This document shows, piece after piece, positions 1 through 8,903 of a DNA stretch of 56,273 bases. The notes under the pieces were generated by a model, which saw nothing but the letters and a program-made list of their open reading frames with translations, was not told the origin of the DNA and made no database searches. Source of the DNA: Acetobacterium sp. GTDB taxonomy: Bacteria; Bacillota; Clostridia; Eubacteriales; Eubacteriaceae. The stretch covers positions 1 through 56,273 of the forward strand of contig NZ_JAUSPS010000008.1 of the NCBI RefSeq assembly GCF_030652775.1, in the 5' to 3' direction. Both the position numbers and the translations under genes were made by a program. Each line of letters starts with the position of its first letter. Position 1 is the first letter of the stretch.

Positions 1-78
1 TGGAGTGATATCATAAAAGTGCAGTCCCAAATTGCAAGGAAATGAGGTAAAATAGAAAGAAAAAAGGACTGATAAATT

Positions 79-366
79 ATGAAAAAAGCATACAGCGCAG
101 AAGAACGCTTTGAAGCGTTAAAACTGGCAAGTGAAATTGGAAACCAAGCTGCGGCCGATCGACTGGGAATTAAAGTCGATACATTGTACACTTGGATTAG
201 CAAGGCCAAAAAAGGAAAGCCCGGGTTTTCTGAAGAACCTGGAAATATCCCAATAACCGATACAACGCGTTTAAAACAACTCGAAAAGGAACTGCGGGAA
301 GCCAAAGAAGAAATTGAGATCCTGCAGGATGCACTTGGTTTTTTTGTAAAGCGCCGAAAGAAATAG
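79..366 (+). CDS. IS3 transposase OrfA (helix-turn-helix subunit)
   Basis: This 95-aa protein is the DNA-binding half of an IS3-family transposase. Residues about 5-45 form a helix-turn-helix of the HTH_Tnp_1 type (SAEERFEALKLA, then ADRLGIKVDTLYTWI). Residues about 65-90 form a leucine-zipper-like coiled coil (LKQLEKELREAKEEIEIL) used for oligomerisation. Near the 3' end the heptamer T TTT TTT at 339-345 lies in register with the OrfA codons, so the ribosome can slip -1 and continue into orfB. OrfA alone normally acts as a regulator of transposition, and the fused OrfAB is the transposase. Confidence 0.88.
   Translation: MKKAYSAEERFEALKLASEIGNQAAADRLGIKVDTLYTWISKAKKGKPGFSEEPGNIPITDTTRLKQLEKELREAKEEIEILQDALGFFVKRRKK
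339..345 (+). promoter_or_regulatory. Programmed -1 frameshift site of the IS3 element
   Basis: The run T TTT TTT sits with its last six bases as two in-frame Phe codons of orfA (340-345). This fits the X XXY YYZ rule for -1 slippage. The -1 frame is open from here through 381 and into orfB. Function is inferred from position and family behaviour. Confidence 0.7.
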
Positions 367-380
367 CAAAGAACCAGCGG

Positions 381-1256
381 ATGGCTTATATTTCAAGCCG
401 CCGGAGCCGTTGGCCAGTCGCCGTCCTCTGTCGTGCGCTTGGTGTCAGCGAATCAGGTTATTACAAGCATCTGCGGTTTAAAAACAAACCGGATAAGCAT
501 GCAAATCTTTTGGCGCAAATCTATGAATTAATACAGGAAGATGCGGAAAATGCCAATTACGGGGTACGCCGCATCTATGATTATCTACGGCTATACCGGA
601 AATATTGTGGGAGTTTAAGGACGATCTATCGCATCTGCAAAGAAAATAATCTGATGATTCATATGAAACGTAAACCCAATGGCATTACAAAAGCCGACGC
701 CGCTGCCCAGAAGTCTGAAAACCTCATTAAACAGGATTTCACAGCAAAAGCGCCCAATCAAAAATGGTTAACGGACATCACTGAAATACCCTGTAAAGAA
801 GGAAAGCTTTATCTGGCACCCATTTTGGATTGTTATGACGGCACCATTCGCGGTTTCAAGATGGATGACAACATGCGGGCTGATCTTTGTGTTGACGCAT
901 TCCAGAAGGCTTGCAGAGATGATCATGCCAAAGGTATGATTCTTCATTCAGATCGGGGCACGCAATTCACCAGCAAATCGTTTCGGAATGCACTGAAAAA
1001 AGCAAATGCTGTTCAAAGCATGAGCGGTACCGGTCGCTGTTATGATAATGCCCGGATGGAGAGCTTTTTCGCAACACTGAAAAAGGAGAAACTCTATAAA
1101 ATTGATACAAAAAACATGTTGATGGCTGAGGTAAAAACGATTGTCTACCGCTATATTCATTATTACAATCGACGACGAATTTACAGTACGAATGGCGGGT
1201 ATCCACCTCTGACTTACCGCGAGCTCTTTTATGTAAATCAACAACAAGCTGCATAG
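381..1256 (+). CDS. IS3 transposase OrfB (DDE integrase domain)
   Basis: This is the catalytic half of the IS3 transposase, 291 aa if read from the first ATG. It has an HTH_21 region (YGVRRIYDYL) followed by an rve integrase core. The DDE residues are visible: D in WLTDITEIP, D in LHSDRGTQFTS, and E in NARMESFFATLK. The frame is open upstream from the T7 slip site at 339-345 to this ATG without any stop, so the natural product is very probably an OrfAB fusion made by -1 frameshifting, and the ATG at 381 may be little used. The frame is intact, so the IS may still be active. Confidence 0.88.
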   Translation: MAYISSRRSRWPVAVLCRALGVSESGYYKHLRFKNKPDKHANLLAQIYELIQEDAENANYGVRRIYDYLRLYRKYCGSLRTIYRICKENNLMIHMKRKPNGITKADAAAQKSENLIKQDFTAKAPNQKWLTDITEIPCKEGKLYLAPILDCYDGTIRGFKMDDNMRADLCVDAFQKACRDDHAKGMILHSDRGTQFTSKSFRNALKKANAVQSMSGTGRCYDNARMESFFATLKKEKLYKIDTKNMLMAEVKTIVYRYIHYYNRRRIYSTNGGYPPLTYRELFYVNQQQAA

Positions 1257-1288
1257 TAGATTAAAGTACTTATCATTGTTTTCAGCCC

Positions 1289-2335
1289 ATGGCGGTATTC
1301 ATCATCGAAGGATATCTAAATAATTCCTTGCTGGTTTCGACTGAACTGTTATTGACAATTCCAGATGATGCTATTATCGTGGTCGACCACAATCATCTCT
1401 ATAAGGAAGTCAATGAACAGGCTATTGTGCTGTTTCCGGAGTTTGCCAGAGCAAAGAAGGACACGGAGCTTGCGATCATATCGCCTGCTCTTGATCAGAC
1501 CCTAAAAGCTGAGGATACCAGCTTGTTTTATCTTGAAAGCCGGGTTTACGAGCCTTATATCAAGACGATCCGGCGGAACAACCAGATCCGAGGTTATGTG
1601 ATCTGGTATCTGGATGTAACCGAAGCGGAAAAACGCAAAGAACTGGTGCTTAATTATCAACAGGAACTGGAAAAGGAAGTGGCTTTGAAAACGGCCCGAA
1701 TTGAAGAAATCCAGGAACAGATTATTATCAGCTTTGCCAATATTATCGAAATCCGCGACACCATCACCGGCGAACATGTGCGGAGAACAAGTCTCTATGC
1801 CGAGAAAATCGCTGCCGTGCTGCTCCAAAATGGCGACTATCCAGAGACTGTTAATGAGCGGTTTATCCGGTTGCTTTATGCGGCCGCACCACTTCACGAT
1901 GTGGGAAAAATTATGGTTTCGGATAGCATCTTGAACAAGCCGGGAAAATTAACCGAAGCAGAATGGGTGCTGATGAAAAAGCATGCTGAGAACGGCCAGA
2001 ACATTTTAAAAAATGCCCTGGAAAAGATCCAGGATGTGGATTATTATAACATGGTTTGTGAGGTCGCAATGTATCACCATGAACGATGGATTGGTGGCGG
2101 TTACCCGGAAGCTTTATCGGGTGAAACCATTCCGCTCAGCGCCCGGATAATGGCCATTGCTGATGTCTTTGATGCGCTGACATCGGAACGACCCTACAAA
2201 GAAATCTATGACAACGATACGGCGTTTGAAATTATTAAAAAGGAACGGGGCCTTCATTTCGATCCGATCCTGGTTGATGCCTTTTTGTCGATTCGGGAAG
2301 AAATCGAAGCCGTCGCAGTCCGAGTGGGAAAATAA
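1289..2335 (+). pseudogene. HD-GYP domain protein, N-terminally truncated by the IS
   Basis: HD-GYP proteins hydrolyse cyclic di-GMP. The remaining 348 aa comprise a PAS-like sensor segment (about 20-105), a coiled-coil linker (about 110-145), and an HD-GYP domain (about 150-335) with the HD pair in AAPLHDVGKI and the block HHERWIGGGYP. The usual form of that block is HHExWDGxGYP, so the conserved Asp is Ile here, and activity is uncertain. The ATG is formed at the IS junction: its A is the last IS base and its TG comes from the flank. The sequence begins mid-domain (AVFIIEGY), so an N-terminal region, probably a membrane sensor such as the 7TM type, has been lost. Without a promoter or ribosome site of its own it is best called a truncated gene, possibly expressed from the IS. 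Confidence 0.7.
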
Positions 2336-2356
2336 AAAATGGCGCTTAAACAAAAG

Positions 2357-2410
2357 AAGGGAGATATCCAGATAGTCAGTGACTATCTGGATAATCTCCC
2401 TTTTATTTTG
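2357..2410 (+). terminator. Rho-independent terminator after the HD-GYP gene
   Basis: A long hairpin (arms AAGGGAGAT and ATCCAGATAGTCA against TGACTATCTGGAT and ATCTCCCTT) is followed by TTTTATTTT. Confidence 0.85.
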
Positions 2411-2485
2411 AATCACTTAGCTAAAGCAACATAGGATGATCGTAAAACTCACAGCACTTTGCTAAGCTCATTTACAGCAGTTTAA

Positions 2486-4414
2486 CTAGAGTGCCGGTAT
2501 TAAATCTTCTAAATTCTGGATCAAGTCGTCTTCTAATTCTTCAGTCTTCTCAAATTGAGAATTATACAGATTTGAATAAAAACCGTTTTGAGCAAGCAGA
2601 ACATCATGATTGCCCTGCTCGACAATATCCCCTTCATTCATAACCAGAATGAGATCGGCATTTTTAATGGTCGATAATCGATGGGCAATGACAAAGCTGG
2701 TTCGCCCTTCCATCAGGTTGTCCATGGCTTTCTGGATCAGTACCTCGGTACGGGTATCCACCGAGCTGGTGGCTTCATCGAGAATCAGGATTTTAGGATC
2801 GGCCAAAATGGCGCGGGCTATGGTCAGCAGCTGTTTCTGTCCTTGAGACACATTGCTGGCTTCTTCATTTAAAAACATGTTGTAACCATCTGGCAGAGTA
2901 TGAACAAAATAGTCCACCTGGGCGGCTACGGCGGCGGCTTCGACCTCGGCATCGGTGGCATCGAGACGGCCATATTTGATATTGTCGCGGATACTGGCAT
3001 TGTAAAGCCAGGTGTCCTGGAGTACCATCCCAAAGAGGCTGCGCAGATCGCCCCGACTGAAATCCTTGATATTATGGCCATCGACCAGGATCGCCCCGGA
3101 TTCCACGTCATAAAAACGCATCAACAGCTTGACGATGGTGGTTTTGCCGGCTCCGGTGGGGCCAACAATGGCAATTTTCTGCCCTTCTTTGATGTGGGCA
3201 GAAAAGTCTTTAATAACCGTTTTATCGGGGTTATAACCAAAGTTCACATGGTCAAAATCGACACTGCCAGAGACCGTTGCGAGATCAAAAGCAGTGGTGC
3301 TTTCGGAAACCTCTTCCTCTTCATCTAAAAAGGTGAAGACCCGTTCGGCAGCGGCCGTGGTTTGCTGCAGGATGTTAGAAATATTAGCAATCTGCATAAT
3401 TGGCTGGGTAAACTGGCGGACATATTGGATAAAGGCCTGAATATCACCAACGCTCAGGCGACCATTAACCGCCAGATAACCGCCGAGAATACAAACCGCC
3501 ACATAACCGAGATTACCGATAAAGGTCATCATCGGCATCATCAGTCCGGACAGGAATTGCGATTTCCAGGCTGAACTGTAAAGGGTGGTGTTATAGTGGT
3601 CGAAGGTTTCAAAAGACGATGCTTCGCCGTTAAAGGCCTTAACCACGTTATGGCCGCTATACATTTCTTCCACATGGCCGTTAATATGTCCCAGATAGGT
3701 TTGCTGTTCGCTGAAATATGGTTGGGACTTTTTGACAATATTCACCACAATGACAAATGAGATGGGGACAATCAATAGCGCGACTATGGTCATTTGCCAA
3801 CTGATGGAAAACATCATAATCAGAATACCCACTAGGGTTGCTACTGAAGTGATGATCTGGGTAACACTTTGGTTCAGGGTCTGATTCACGGTTTCAATAT
3901 CATTAGTAAGGAAAGAAAGAACCTCGCCATAGCTGGTTTTGTCAAAATATTTAAACGGCAGACGATTGATTTTGGCAAAAATATTTCGTCTGAGTTCATA
4001 GGTTACCTTCATCGAAACACCGGTCATAATAAAGCCCTGGATATAAGAAAACAGAGCGGCGATGACGTAGAGTCCAAGGAGCAGAAGTAGGATCTGACCG
4101 ATATAGTTAAAATCGATGCCTTTGCCATTATCAGCAATTATATTCATAACCCCTTCATAAAGGGCAGTGGTGGCATTTCCCAATATTTTGGGGCCCACAA
4201 TCATAAAGACAGTGGATGCAACAGCAAAGATCAGTACAAAAAAGAGGCTGATTTTGTAAGCGGATAGATAGCGGGCCAGTTTTTTGAGACTGCCCTTGAA
4301 ATCTTTGGGCTTTTCGCCTGGCATCATTCCGGCGGGACCACCAGGACCTCGTCCCATTCCGCCCCCGCCCATGTTACCGCGTTTTGGCATTTTTATATTT
4401 TTTTGATCGCTCAT
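2486..4414 (-). CDS. ABC exporter half-transporter, second subunit
   Basis: This 642-aa protein is a type IV ABC exporter half: a six-helix transmembrane domain fused to a nucleotide-binding domain. After a Gly/Met/Pro-rich cytosolic N-terminus (residues 1-40), membrane helices span about 55-350. The ATPase has Walker A (GPTGAGKTT), the signature NVSQGQKQLL, Walker B (ILILDEATSSVD) and the H-loop (IAHRL). The signature is SQGQ rather than SGGQ, while the Walker B glutamate is present. Its start overlaps the stop of the upstream gene by 4 bp, so the two are translationally coupled and surely form a heterodimer of the LmrCD/TmrAB/YheHI type. Substrate is unknown; members export drugs or lipophilic compounds. 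Confidence 0.9.
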   Translation of the reverse strand: MSDQKNIKMPKRGNMGGGGMGRGPGGPAGMMPGEKPKDFKGSLKKLARYLSAYKISLFFVLIFAVASTVFMIVGPKILGNATTALYEGVMNIIADNGKGIDFNYIGQILLLLLGLYVIAALFSYIQGFIMTGVSMKVTYELRRNIFAKINRLPFKYFDKTSYGEVLSFLTNDIETVNQTLNQSVTQIITSVATLVGILIMMFSISWQMTIVALLIVPISFVIVVNIVKKSQPYFSEQQTYLGHINGHVEEMYSGHNVVKAFNGEASSFETFDHYNTTLYSSAWKSQFLSGLMMPMMTFIGNLGYVAVCILGGYLAVNGRLSVGDIQAFIQYVRQFTQPIMQIANISNILQQTTAAAERVFTFLDEEEEVSESTTAFDLATVSGSVDFDHVNFGYNPDKTVIKDFSAHIKEGQKIAIVGPTGAGKTTIVKLLMRFYDVESGAILVDGHNIKDFSRGDLRSLFGMVLQDTWLYNASIRDNIKYGRLDATDAEVEAAAVAAQVDYFVHTLPDGYNMFLNEEASNVSQGQKQLLTIARAILADPKILILDEATSSVDTRTEVLIQKAMDNLMEGRTSFVIAHRLSTIKNADLILVMNEGDIVEQGNHDVLLAQNGFYSNLYNSQFEKTEELEDDLIQNLEDLIPAL

Positions 4415-6645
4415 ATGTTTAGTTCCTCCTCTGATAATTGTGAGGATGCAATTTCCTGGTAGGTCGCACAGTTTTTTAATAATTCGCTGTGAGACCCTTT
4501 GCCGACGACCCGTCCGTGTTCCAGAACGATGATCTGTTCGGCATGCATGATCGTGTTAATCCGCTGGGCGACAATAAGCACCGTACTGTTGCCAGTGTAT
4601 TCTTTTAAAGCCCGTCTCAAAGCGACATCCGTCTTGTAATCCAAAGCGGAAAAGCTGTCGTCAAAAATGTAGATATCCGGTTTTCGAACCAGCGCCCGGG
4701 CTATTGATAGACGCTGTTTCTGCCCGCCGGAAACATTACTACCACCTTGAGCGATTTCTCGTTCAAAGCCGTCCGAACTACTTTCGATAAAGCTGGTGGC
4801 TTGGGCGACCTTAGCGGCAATGGCGAGGTCTTCTGCATTGGCCTTCTGATCACCATATTTAAGATTGGAAGCCACGGTGCCGGAAAAAAGTACCCCTTTT
4901 TGGGGAATATAACCAATTTTCTCCCTTAGATCGTGTTGGGTGACCTCTCGGATATCAATGTCATCGATTTTAACGGAACCCGAGGTAACATCGAAAAACC
5001 GCGGAATCAGGTTAATCAGAGTTGATTTACCCGAACCGGTGGAACCGATGAAGGCGGTGGTCTCGCCGGGATTGGCGACGAAGTTGATATCATGAAGGAC
5101 ATCTTCCTCAGCGCCTTCGTATCGGAAGGAGACATGGTCGAAAGCCAGGGTGGTCTGAGCGTTCATCGGCAGTTCTTTGGGTGCTGCCGGATCGACAATG
5201 CTGGGTTTAACCGCCAGCACTTCCTGAATCCGATCGCCGGAAACAGCCGCTCGGGGAATCATGATAAACATCATCGACATCATCAGGAAGGAGAAAATAA
5301 TCTGCATCGTGTATTGCATAAAGGCCATCATATCACCAACCTGCATAGCCGAAGCGGCGATTTGCTGAGCACCTACCCAAACAACTAGTAGGGTTACCCC
5401 ATTCATGATAAACATCATGGTCGGCATCATAAAGACCATTACCCGATTAACAAAGAGATTGTTGGCCGTGGTATCTTTATTTACCGAATCAAAACGGCTC
5501 TCTTCAAATTTCTGGTTTCCAAAAGCGCGAACAACCATCAGACCGGTCAGGCTTTCCCGAGTGACCAGATTCAGTTTATCCACCAGTTTTTGGATCAGCT
5601 TAAACCGGGGCATCGCAATTGTAAAGACAACCCCGATAAGCAAGACAATAGCTAAAACAGCGACCACGATAACCCAACCCATCGAGGTGGTCCGTCTTAG
5701 CGCCATAATAATACCGCCGATCGCCAGAATGGGGGAATAACATAAAATACGGATTCCCATGATTATAATAGTCTGGATTTGAGTAATATCGTTAGTATTT
5801 CGGGTGATCAATGAAGCCGTCGAAAATTTATCAAACTCTGTATTGGAAAAGCATTGAACCTTTCTGAATACATCCCGACGGAGACTCTGTGAAACACCGG
5901 CTGCAGTTCGGGCTGAGAAAAAACCAACCGCAATGGCGGCGGTGATGCTAATTAAAGAAAGCAGCAGCATCAATGCCCCGATTTTTAAGATATAAAGATT
6001 TTGAATAGCACCGACGTTAACACCAAGTTCGGTATAGAATTGTTTGGTGAATTGAACAGCGGTTTGAATTTGCGTGGATTCCGGGGTTTGGGCGGCCTGT
6101 TTTCTAGCTTCATCAAAGGTGGATGAAGGCAATTGTGTGAGCATCGGCAGAGCCTCGTAAATCTTTGAAAAATCGAGATCGGTGATACTGTTGGTGGCAC
6201 TGGAATCAGCGGTACTGGTATCCAGAGAACGCATGTAATTAATGAATGTCCAGGTTGCTTCTCCGAAAATAGGATCCAGGGTTGCGAAAGCATCAGTACT
6301 GGGGTCATCCAGGACATAGAGGCTTTGTGTCTCAAGAGACGGGAATTTTTCGACAGTCGCTTGATAAGCAGGGTTAGACGTATCATCTGGACCCATCAGT
6401 GCATAGTTATTGGTTATTGTTTGTTTATCTGTTTCAGTCATAAAGGTTGTCATCAGGGTATAACCGTCTTCACTGATGGCTTCTGGTGCTGCGTGTTCGA
6501 TCCCGTTTTGCTGGATACCAACATTAACAATATCAGACATGTAATTGGGGAGGTTAAGTTCGGTGATGGCCTGGACAAAAAGCAGGCAAAACGTTATTAG
6601 GAGGATCCCGAGATAGGGTTTTAAATAGCGTGAAAGTTTGATCAT
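4411..6645 (-). CDS. ABC exporter half-transporter, first subunit
   Basis: This 744-aa partner of the heterodimeric exporter is longer than usual because of an insertion of about 150 residues between the first and second membrane helices (about 35-215), predicted to be outside the cell. The ATPase domain has Walker A (GSTGSGKST), signature NVSGGQKQR and Walker B followed by Asp (IYIFDDSFSALD). The catalytic Glu after Walker B is therefore replaced by Asp and the H-loop His by Gln (VAQRI). These are the marks of the degenerate site in a heterodimeric exporter, so the other subunit supplies the catalytic Glu and His. It lies 38 bp downstream of the marR gene in the same direction, so the three genes are likely one self-regulated operon. 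Confidence 0.92.
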   Translation of the reverse strand: MIKLSRYLKPYLGILLITFCLLFVQAITELNLPNYMSDIVNVGIQQNGIEHAAPEAISEDGYTLMTTFMTETDKQTITNNYALMGPDDTSNPAYQATVEKFPSLETQSLYVLDDPSTDAFATLDPIFGEATWTFINYMRSLDTSTADSSATNSITDLDFSKIYEALPMLTQLPSSTFDEARKQAAQTPESTQIQTAVQFTKQFYTELGVNVGAIQNLYILKIGALMLLLSLISITAAIAVGFFSARTAAGVSQSLRRDVFRKVQCFSNTEFDKFSTASLITRNTNDITQIQTIIIMGIRILCYSPILAIGGIIMALRRTTSMGWVIVVAVLAIVLLIGVVFTIAMPRFKLIQKLVDKLNLVTRESLTGLMVVRAFGNQKFEESRFDSVNKDTTANNLFVNRVMVFMMPTMMFIMNGVTLLVVWVGAQQIAASAMQVGDMMAFMQYTMQIIFSFLMMSMMFIMIPRAAVSGDRIQEVLAVKPSIVDPAAPKELPMNAQTTLAFDHVSFRYEGAEEDVLHDINFVANPGETTAFIGSTGSGKSTLINLIPRFFDVTSGSVKIDDIDIREVTQHDLREKIGYIPQKGVLFSGTVASNLKYGDQKANAEDLAIAAKVAQATSFIESSSDGFEREIAQGGSNVSGGQKQRLSIARALVRKPDIYIFDDSFSALDYKTDVALRRALKEYTGNSTVLIVAQRINTIMHAEQIIVLEHGRVVGKGSHSELLKNCATYQEIASSQLSEEELNI

Positions 6646-6683
6646 ATTGTTTTCCTTTCTTATGTTTCGTTGTGTTCTAAGTC

Positions 6684-7166
6684 TTATTTTTGATCAATCT
6701 GATCAAAGACTTGCGCTAGTTTGTCTAATAAAAGAACCAGGGCATGGGTGTCTTTTTCGCCCAAAATAGCGGCGGCTTCATCATAGAGTTGGAAGACCGA
6801 TTGTGATACGTCGATTTCAAGCTGTCGGCCGACATCGGTCAGGTTAACATAAACCAAACGGCGATCTTTATTTGAGGCAATTCGTTTCACATAACCATGT
6901 TTTTCTAAAGTTGAGATAGTTTGTGAAACACCAGGCATGGAAATGGCGGTTTCCCGACTGAGTTGAGAAATTTTGACGCCGGGAGCCGCTGGGAGATTGT
7001 TTGTCTGGGCTTCTTTTTGATCTTCCTCGTACATCTTTTTAAGGGTTTTTAGCATAAAAAATTCATGGGGTTTGAGGTCTTTCATCAAACATGTATGGAT
7101 GCGCCCCATACTCGATTTTTTGATGTGATGAAAAGCCTTGAACAGTTCGTGTCCATTTGTATTCAA
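6684..7166 (-). CDS. MarR-family transcriptional regulator
   Basis: This 160-aa winged-helix protein has the MarR layout: N-terminal dimer helices, a recognition segment (SQLSRETAISMPGVSQTISTLE, about 65-90), the wing (GYVKRIASNKDRRLVYVNLT, about 92-112) and a long C-terminal helix. It is the first gene of an operon with the ABC exporter, the classic arrangement in which a MarR repressor controls a drug pump and is released by a ligand. The promoter region upstream holds a 29-bp palindrome at 7201-7229 that is the obvious operator. AAAGGAG lies upstream of the start. Confidence 0.88.
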   Translation of the reverse strand: MNTNGHELFKAFHHIKKSSMGRIHTCLMKDLKPHEFFMLKTLKKMYEEDQKEAQTNNLPAAPGVKISQLSRETAISMPGVSQTISTLEKHGYVKRIASNKDRRLVYVNLTDVGRQLEIDVSQSVFQLYDEAAAILGEKDTHALVLLLDKLAQVFDQIDQK

Positions 7167-7200
7167 TTGAAGCTCCTTTCACAGATTAATATTTAAGTAG

Positions 7201-7229
7201 GATAATAGTTAACCCAATTAAGTATTATC
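7201..7229. promoter_or_regulatory. Probable MarR operator (29-bp palindrome)
   Basis: The arms GATAATAGTTAA and TTAAGTATTATC are separated by CCCAA and match at 11 of 12 positions. The palindrome lies directly downstream of the marR -10 box, over the expected transcription start, so binding would block transcription of marR and the exporter genes. Confidence 0.72.
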
Positions 7230-7257
7230 AGTATAACCTAAAATAGAGAAGTTGCAA
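7230..7257 (-). promoter_or_regulatory. Promoter of marR-exporter operon
   Basis: On the minus strand TTGCAA (7257-7252) is followed after 16 bases by TATACT (7235-7230). The palindrome follows immediately. Confidence 0.6.
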
Positions 7258-7295
7258 GAAAAAAATAAAAATGAAAAGGTTTAGCAAAAAAAATA

Positions 7296-7304
7296 TGTTA
7301 TAAT
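7296..7304 (+). promoter_or_regulatory. Extended -10 promoter of the HAD phosphatase gene
   Basis: TGTTATAAT matches the TGnTATAAT extended -10 motif, about 47 bases before the start codon. No good -35 box is visible. Confidence 0.5.
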
Positions 7305-7350
7305 AGGCCATTGATTTAAGAAAAATTAAGGAAACGGAGTAAGTAACGCA

Positions 7351-8196
7351 ATGACAATAAAAATGATCGTAACGGATTTGGATGGTACTTTATTAAATAG
7401 TACTAACACAATTTCAGATAGAAATATTCAAGCGTTTAGAAAAGTAATTAACATGGGAATTATTCCGGTGGTGGCAACAGGACGAATTGACAGCGAAGCC
7501 CTCTTTTTTGCTCAGTCAATTGGGGCAATGGATTATCTCATCTCTGGTAGTGGGGGTGTGATCAAGGATTATAAAAACGAAAAGATTATTCACGAGGTTG
7601 ATTTAGACCGGAAGAATATTAAGGAATTATTGCGAATTGTTGAACCGACGAATGAAATATTTTGGCAGGCATATACAAATAAAGGCTGTGTGTGTACAGA
7701 GCAGTCTTTATTCTGGATGGATCGGTCAGGCTGGGCTAAAGCCCATGTGGAGGAGTTTAAGGATAAGCAGATTGTGGTAACCGATGTACAAGCGTATGTC
7801 GACGATCAAGAATTGGGGATCAGTAAATTTGTTTTATCATCAACAAATTATGTTTTCTTAGATGAACTCATGAATAAAATTGGCATGATTGATGGCGTGG
7901 AAGTGATTCGACCGATGGACTATTGTGTGGAGTGTATTCCGACTGGTGTGGATAAGGGTTTTGGTTTAATCAAATTATGCGAGTATTTAAAGATTAAGCT
8001 GAAAGAGGTGATGGTTATTGGCGACAGCGACAACGACCGGGAAATGTTCGAGGTTTGCGGACCGCTCAAAATAGCCATGGGAAATGCAAAGGCATCGATT
8101 AAAGACCTTGCCACTCATATTGTTTCCAGCAATGATGAGGATGGCGTGGCTGAAGCCATTTATGAGTTTATCATCAATGAAAAACTAAGTAGGTAG
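7351..8196 (+). CDS. Cof-type HAD-superfamily hydrolase
   Basis: This 281-aa protein is a HAD phosphatase of the Cof/YbjI class, which dephosphorylates sugar phosphates, FMN and similar small molecules. All motifs are visible: motif I DLDGTLLNS with the nucleophile Asp near residue 9, motif II ATGR, motif III Lys in the C-terminal half, and motif IV VIGDSDNDREM. The cap segment (about 85-195) is of the C2 type. Substrate cannot be told from sequence. It is followed after 2 bp by azlC, so the three genes are probably cotranscribed, although no functional link is clear. Confidence 0.87.
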   Translation: MTIKMIVTDLDGTLLNSTNTISDRNIQAFRKVINMGIIPVVATGRIDSEALFFAQSIGAMDYLISGSGGVIKDYKNEKIIHEVDLDRKNIKELLRIVEPTNEIFWQAYTNKGCVCTEQSLFWMDRSGWAKAHVEEFKDKQIVVTDVQAYVDDQELGISKFVLSSTNYVFLDELMNKIGMIDGVEVIRPMDYCVECIPTGVDKGFGLIKLCEYLKIKLKEVMVIGDSDNDREMFEVCGPLKIAMGNAKASIKDLATHIVSSNDEDGVAEAIYEFIINEKLSR

Positions 8197-8198
8197 GC

Positions 8199-8903
8199 AT
8201 GAAGAAAGAGACACTAAAATATGCATTTATTCAATCATTGCCGGTTCTTTTCGGTTATGTTTTTATGGGAATTGCCTTTGGCATTCTGCTGGAAAAGGCT
8301 GGATACAATTTTATCTGGGCATTTTTCATCAGTCTGATTATTTATGCGGGATCTATGCAATTTGTTCTAATTGGATTACTGGGTGGTGGTATGGGTTTAC
8401 TGTCACTGATTATCCTGACACTGTCAGTGCAAAGCCGTCACATTTTTTATGGCTTATCTTTTATCGAAAAATTCAAAGCCATGGGAAAATGGGGGTGGTA
8501 TATGGTATTCTCATTAACCGACGAGACTTATTCGCTCCTTTGTGGGATGAAGATCCCCAAAGAGCTGAATGAAAAAGAGGTGTTTTTTACAGTGGCGGCC
8601 CTGGATCAAAGTTACTGGATTATTGGTTGTACCCTTGGCGCTATCATTGGCGGTTTTATCGGTTTTGATACGACCGGTATCGATTTTGCCATGACTGCCC
8701 TGTTTGTGGTTATTTTTATTGAACAGTGGTATAGTTATCAATCCCATCTACCAGCCCTGGTGGGGACGGTTTGCGGGGCGGCATCGCTTTTTATATTTGG
8801 AGCCAGCGCTTTTATCTTGCCGGCGCTGATTGCTTCGGTGTGTTTGCTGCTGGTCTTTAAAAATAGCATTCAACAAGGGGAGAATCCGGAGGTGTGTCAA
8901 TGA
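8199..8903 (+). CDS. azlC: AzlC-family branched-chain amino acid exporter, large subunit
   Basis: AzlC with AzlD forms an exporter for branched-chain amino acids and their analogues. The 234-aa product has about six or seven hydrophobic helices and AzlC landmarks: an N-terminal FIQSLPVLFGYVFMGIAFGI helix, the SMQFVLIGLL segment, and QSRHIFYGLSF. It sits 2 bp after the HAD gene, and its stop overlaps the azlD start (ATGA). Length fits the family. Confidence 0.88.
   Translation: MKKETLKYAFIQSLPVLFGYVFMGIAFGILLEKAGYNFIWAFFISLIIYAGSMQFVLIGLLGGGMGLLSLIILTLSVQSRHIFYGLSFIEKFKAMGKWGWYMVFSLTDETYSLLCGMKIPKELNEKEVFFTVAALDQSYWIIGCTLGAIIGGFIGFDTTGIDFAMTALFVVIFIEQWYSYQSHLPALVGTVCGAASLFIFGASAFILPALIASVCLLLVFKNSIQQGENPEVCQ

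Larger units (their letters stand above)
1..1289 (+). mobile_element. IS3-family insertion sequence
   Basis: The element holds an orfA/orfB pair in the -1 frame arrangement typical of IS3. Imperfect terminal inverted repeats can be seen: the left end begins TGGAGTGATATCA and the right end, read on the other strand, begins TGGGCTGAAAACA. Both start with the TGG trinucleotide and share TGA, CA and a downstream ATAA/AGT block. The right boundary at 1289 is fairly firm, because a foreign reading frame begins exactly there. The left boundary is at or just before base 1, so the flanking target duplication cannot be checked. The insertion lies at the 5' side of the HD-GYP gene and seems to have removed that gene's N-terminal part. 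Confidence 0.85.
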
